Origin: Pedobacter paludis
GTDB taxonomy: Bacteria; Bacteroidota; Bacteroidia; Sphingobacteriales; Sphingobacteriaceae
DNA: 64,000 nt
Assembly (NCBI RefSeq): GCF_003173575.1
Contig: NZ_QGNY01000003.1
Span: forward strand, 186,001 to 250,000
Direction: 5' to 3'
This document shows positions 62,520 to 64,000 of this stretch, piece after piece. The number at the start of each line of letters is the position of its first letter. Within the stretch, counting starts at the first letter, position 1. The notes under the pieces were generated by a model. The model did no database searches. It was given only the letters and a program-made list of their open reading frames with translations, and was not told where the DNA came from. The translations under genes were made by a program, and so were the position numbers.

Positions 62520-64000
62520 TTATTGATCTAACCATACACGGCCATCAAGTCCCCAAGTTTGTTTGTTTGGAATCTTTAACCAGTTTATAATTTGTGCTGG
62601 GATATCGCTCGTTTGTGGAACAAATACCGCCAATGTTTCTGGTGCCGGTGGGCAAATCAAATCATTAAAATTCTCCCAAGTGTACGTTCCCTGAAATTTA
62701 AAATCATGGGCTTGAGAACTCAAATCGGCCATAATATTACCATTACCATCTGTTGCTGGCCAGTAACCTACCAAGAAATTAAAATAAGGATGACTTTGAT
62801 CGATAGACGTTTGGCAAGCGTAGTTGGCAATCGTTCCATCAGGTACAGAAAACTTGAAGTAACGGATATCACTCACATATACATCTGGCTCACCATGTCC
62901 ATTTCCATTTAAATAGCCCAATTTTAAAGGATTTGAATTCGCTAAGGAACCTGAACCTGTAATTTCTACTTCGTTGTTAAAATTACCATTGGTATAGGTA
63001 CGAACAAATCTTTGTCCGTTTCTAACTTCTATTTTTACAGATAAATTTGCCCATTTGCCTTTATCAATATTGGCACCTCTACATTGGTGGTAATCGCCAT
63101 CTTTAGTACCCCTCCATTCAAAGTACCAATATGCATCCTCTAAATAGATAACCCAGCCTACGCTCGGGTGACCGCTAGACCATTCATTACGTTTACCCAA
63201 AACACTTGGCCAGAAAAATTTATCCGCGTTCTTTTTAACCTTAAGCTCAATGGTCATTTTAGTGGTATCCTCGATGTTGTAAACATTCGCGTCTGCAGCA
63301 TCAACCTGAGCTCTGATATTTTGACCCTGAAAACGAATTGTTTTACCTAAGTATCGGTTACCCGTAAATGGTTTGGTTATAATTCTTTTTTTATAGGTTG
63401 GTGAATAGTATATTACAAATGAGTTTGCTTTGGGTTGGCTAAAAATAGTTTGATCATCTGCATTTGCAGGTAAAGTAAACTGTCCACCTGCACTCGAAGC
63501 GATAACAACCAGCCATTGCTCATTATTATAATTAGGGCGTTTTTTTAATGCGGTTAAAATATCGCCTACCGAGGTATCGAATTTTTCTATTGCTGTTTTA
63601 TAAGCAGGAAAGGAAATATCATACCCAGATGTTGCACCAGCAGTATTAACACCTGTAAAATGACCCACAACAACAGATGCCGTATCGCTGGTTAAATTGG
63701 TTATGACAGCTGCTTTAACCGCATCATCATCAGCTAACAGATTACTAACATCTGCTCCTGTTGTTAACGATTTAAATACCGTTGAAGAAGTGTAGGTAAC
63801 GATTTTTGATTTTGCGCTTGTTTCTTTAATCCTTTTAAAAATAATAGGATAATTCTGTAGATCATTATTTGTTAACGCATCGCTTGTAACCTTGTGTTTC
63901 TCTTTTTTAACACCGGTTAGCATATTTGCCCAGTTTGTTGCATTTGCAGTAGATGCAGGATCGCTTAACCCTACCCAACTGTAAATAGAGTTTGGTAAAA
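62520..64000 (-). CDS. Alkaline phosphatase-superfamily phosphodiesterase with LamG/DUF4983 domain (5' truncated)
   Basis: The frame stays open to the window edge, so the N-terminus lies beyond 64000; 492 residues are visible, ending at the stop at 62520. Bases 63924-64000 still encode SIYSWVGLSDPASTA, with ATNWANMLTGVKKEKHKV spanning 63923. The visible N-terminal part fits the end of a type I phosphodiesterase/alkaline phosphatase domain (VVGHFTGVNTAGATSGYD, WLVVIASSAGGQF). A concanavalin/LamG-like domain follows (about 235-400), with a DUF4983-like end. The catalytic metal site would be upstream. Substrate unknown. It opens the lipoprotein operon in this window. Confidence 0.75.
   Translation of the reverse strand, partial: LPNSIYSWVGLSDPASTANATNWANMLTGVKKEKHKVTSDALTNNDLQNYPIIFKRIKETSAKSKIVTYTSSTVFKSLTTGADVSNLLADDDAVKAAVITNLTSDTASVVVGHFTGVNTAGATSGYDISFPAYKTAIEKFDTSVGDILTALKKRPNYNNEQWLVVIASSAGGQFTLPANADDQTIFSQPKANSFVIYYSPTYKKRIITKPFTGNRYLGKTIRFQGQNIRAQVDAADANVYNIEDTTKMTIELKVKKNADKFFWPSVLGKRNEWSSGHPSVGWVIYLEDAYWYFEWRGTKDGDYHQCRGANIDKGKWANLSVKIEVRNGQRFVRTYTNGNFNNEVEITGSGSLANSNPLKLGYLNGNGHGEPDVYVSDIRYFKFSVPDGTIANYACQTSIDQSHPYFNFLVGYWPATDGNGNIMADLSSQAHDFKFQGTYTWENFNDLICPPAPETLAVFVPQTSDIPAQIINWLKIPNKQTWGLDGRVWLDQ

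Overview
The window comes from an AT-rich member of the Bacteroidota, most likely family Sphingobacteriaceae and close to Pedobacter. The reasons are four SusC/SusD-type or related surface-lipoprotein loci, many SPII lipoproteins with C-K-K after the lipobox, Bacteroidetes promoters of the form TTG-N19/20-TAnnTTTG in front of several genes, weak Shine-Dalgarno signals, DUF2723 membrane proteins, and several dispersed inverted repeats. The species is an inference.

Bases 1-22000 are mostly core genes: a 5'-truncated GH20 hexosaminidase, a CYTH protein, two FKBP prolyl isomerases, an NrnA-like DHH phosphoesterase, ndk, a small lipoprotein, a DciA-like gene overlapping recF, a membrane TPR protein, pth, rplY, prs with tRNA-Gln just upstream, two tandem DUF2723 paralogues, accA, an S10 peptidase and a DUF3472 protein.

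Bases 22200-28600 hold one SusC/SusD locus with FAS1 and DUF5007-like lipoproteins. It is preceded by two identical CAAACGTTTG palindromes. Bases 29000-36500 hold a second locus of the ECF sigma / FecR / STN-SusC / SusD type. In it the sigma gene and fecR are separated by about 790 bp that carry a four-copy hairpin repeat array.

Bases 36600-54200 form a complete alpha-glucan (starch/maltodextrin) utilisation locus on the minus strand: lacI, susC, susD, susE, a neopullulanase-like GH13, beta-phosphoglucomutase, a GH65 phosphorylase, a second periplasmic GH13, an MFS sugar transporter and a surface GH13 lipoprotein. The expected flow is surface cleavage, SusCDE import, periplasmic GH13 cleavage, MFS uptake, GH65 phosphorolysis, and conversion of beta-glucose-1-phosphate to glucose-6-phosphate. 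Two perfect operator-like palindromes 44 bp apart lie between lacI and susC, and a third core copy lies inside the neopullulanase gene.

Bases 54400-64000 hold a single-domain response regulator, two uncharacterised genes, dinB, a DUF4965-type glutaminase-like protein, and the 3' part of another surface-lipoprotein locus (PKD/discoidin, DUF1735-like/PA14, and a 5'-truncated phosphodiesterase-LamG protein).

The least explained DNA is intergenic. It includes a 23-unit AAAGNNN heptamer array that supplies the -33 element of the pth promoter. It also includes two tandem arrays, at 17.6-18.0 kb and 35.5-35.9 kb, that are inverted relatives of each other, and repeat-derived DNA that has become the N-terminus of an amylase. 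No CRISPR array, rRNA or insertion sequence was seen.
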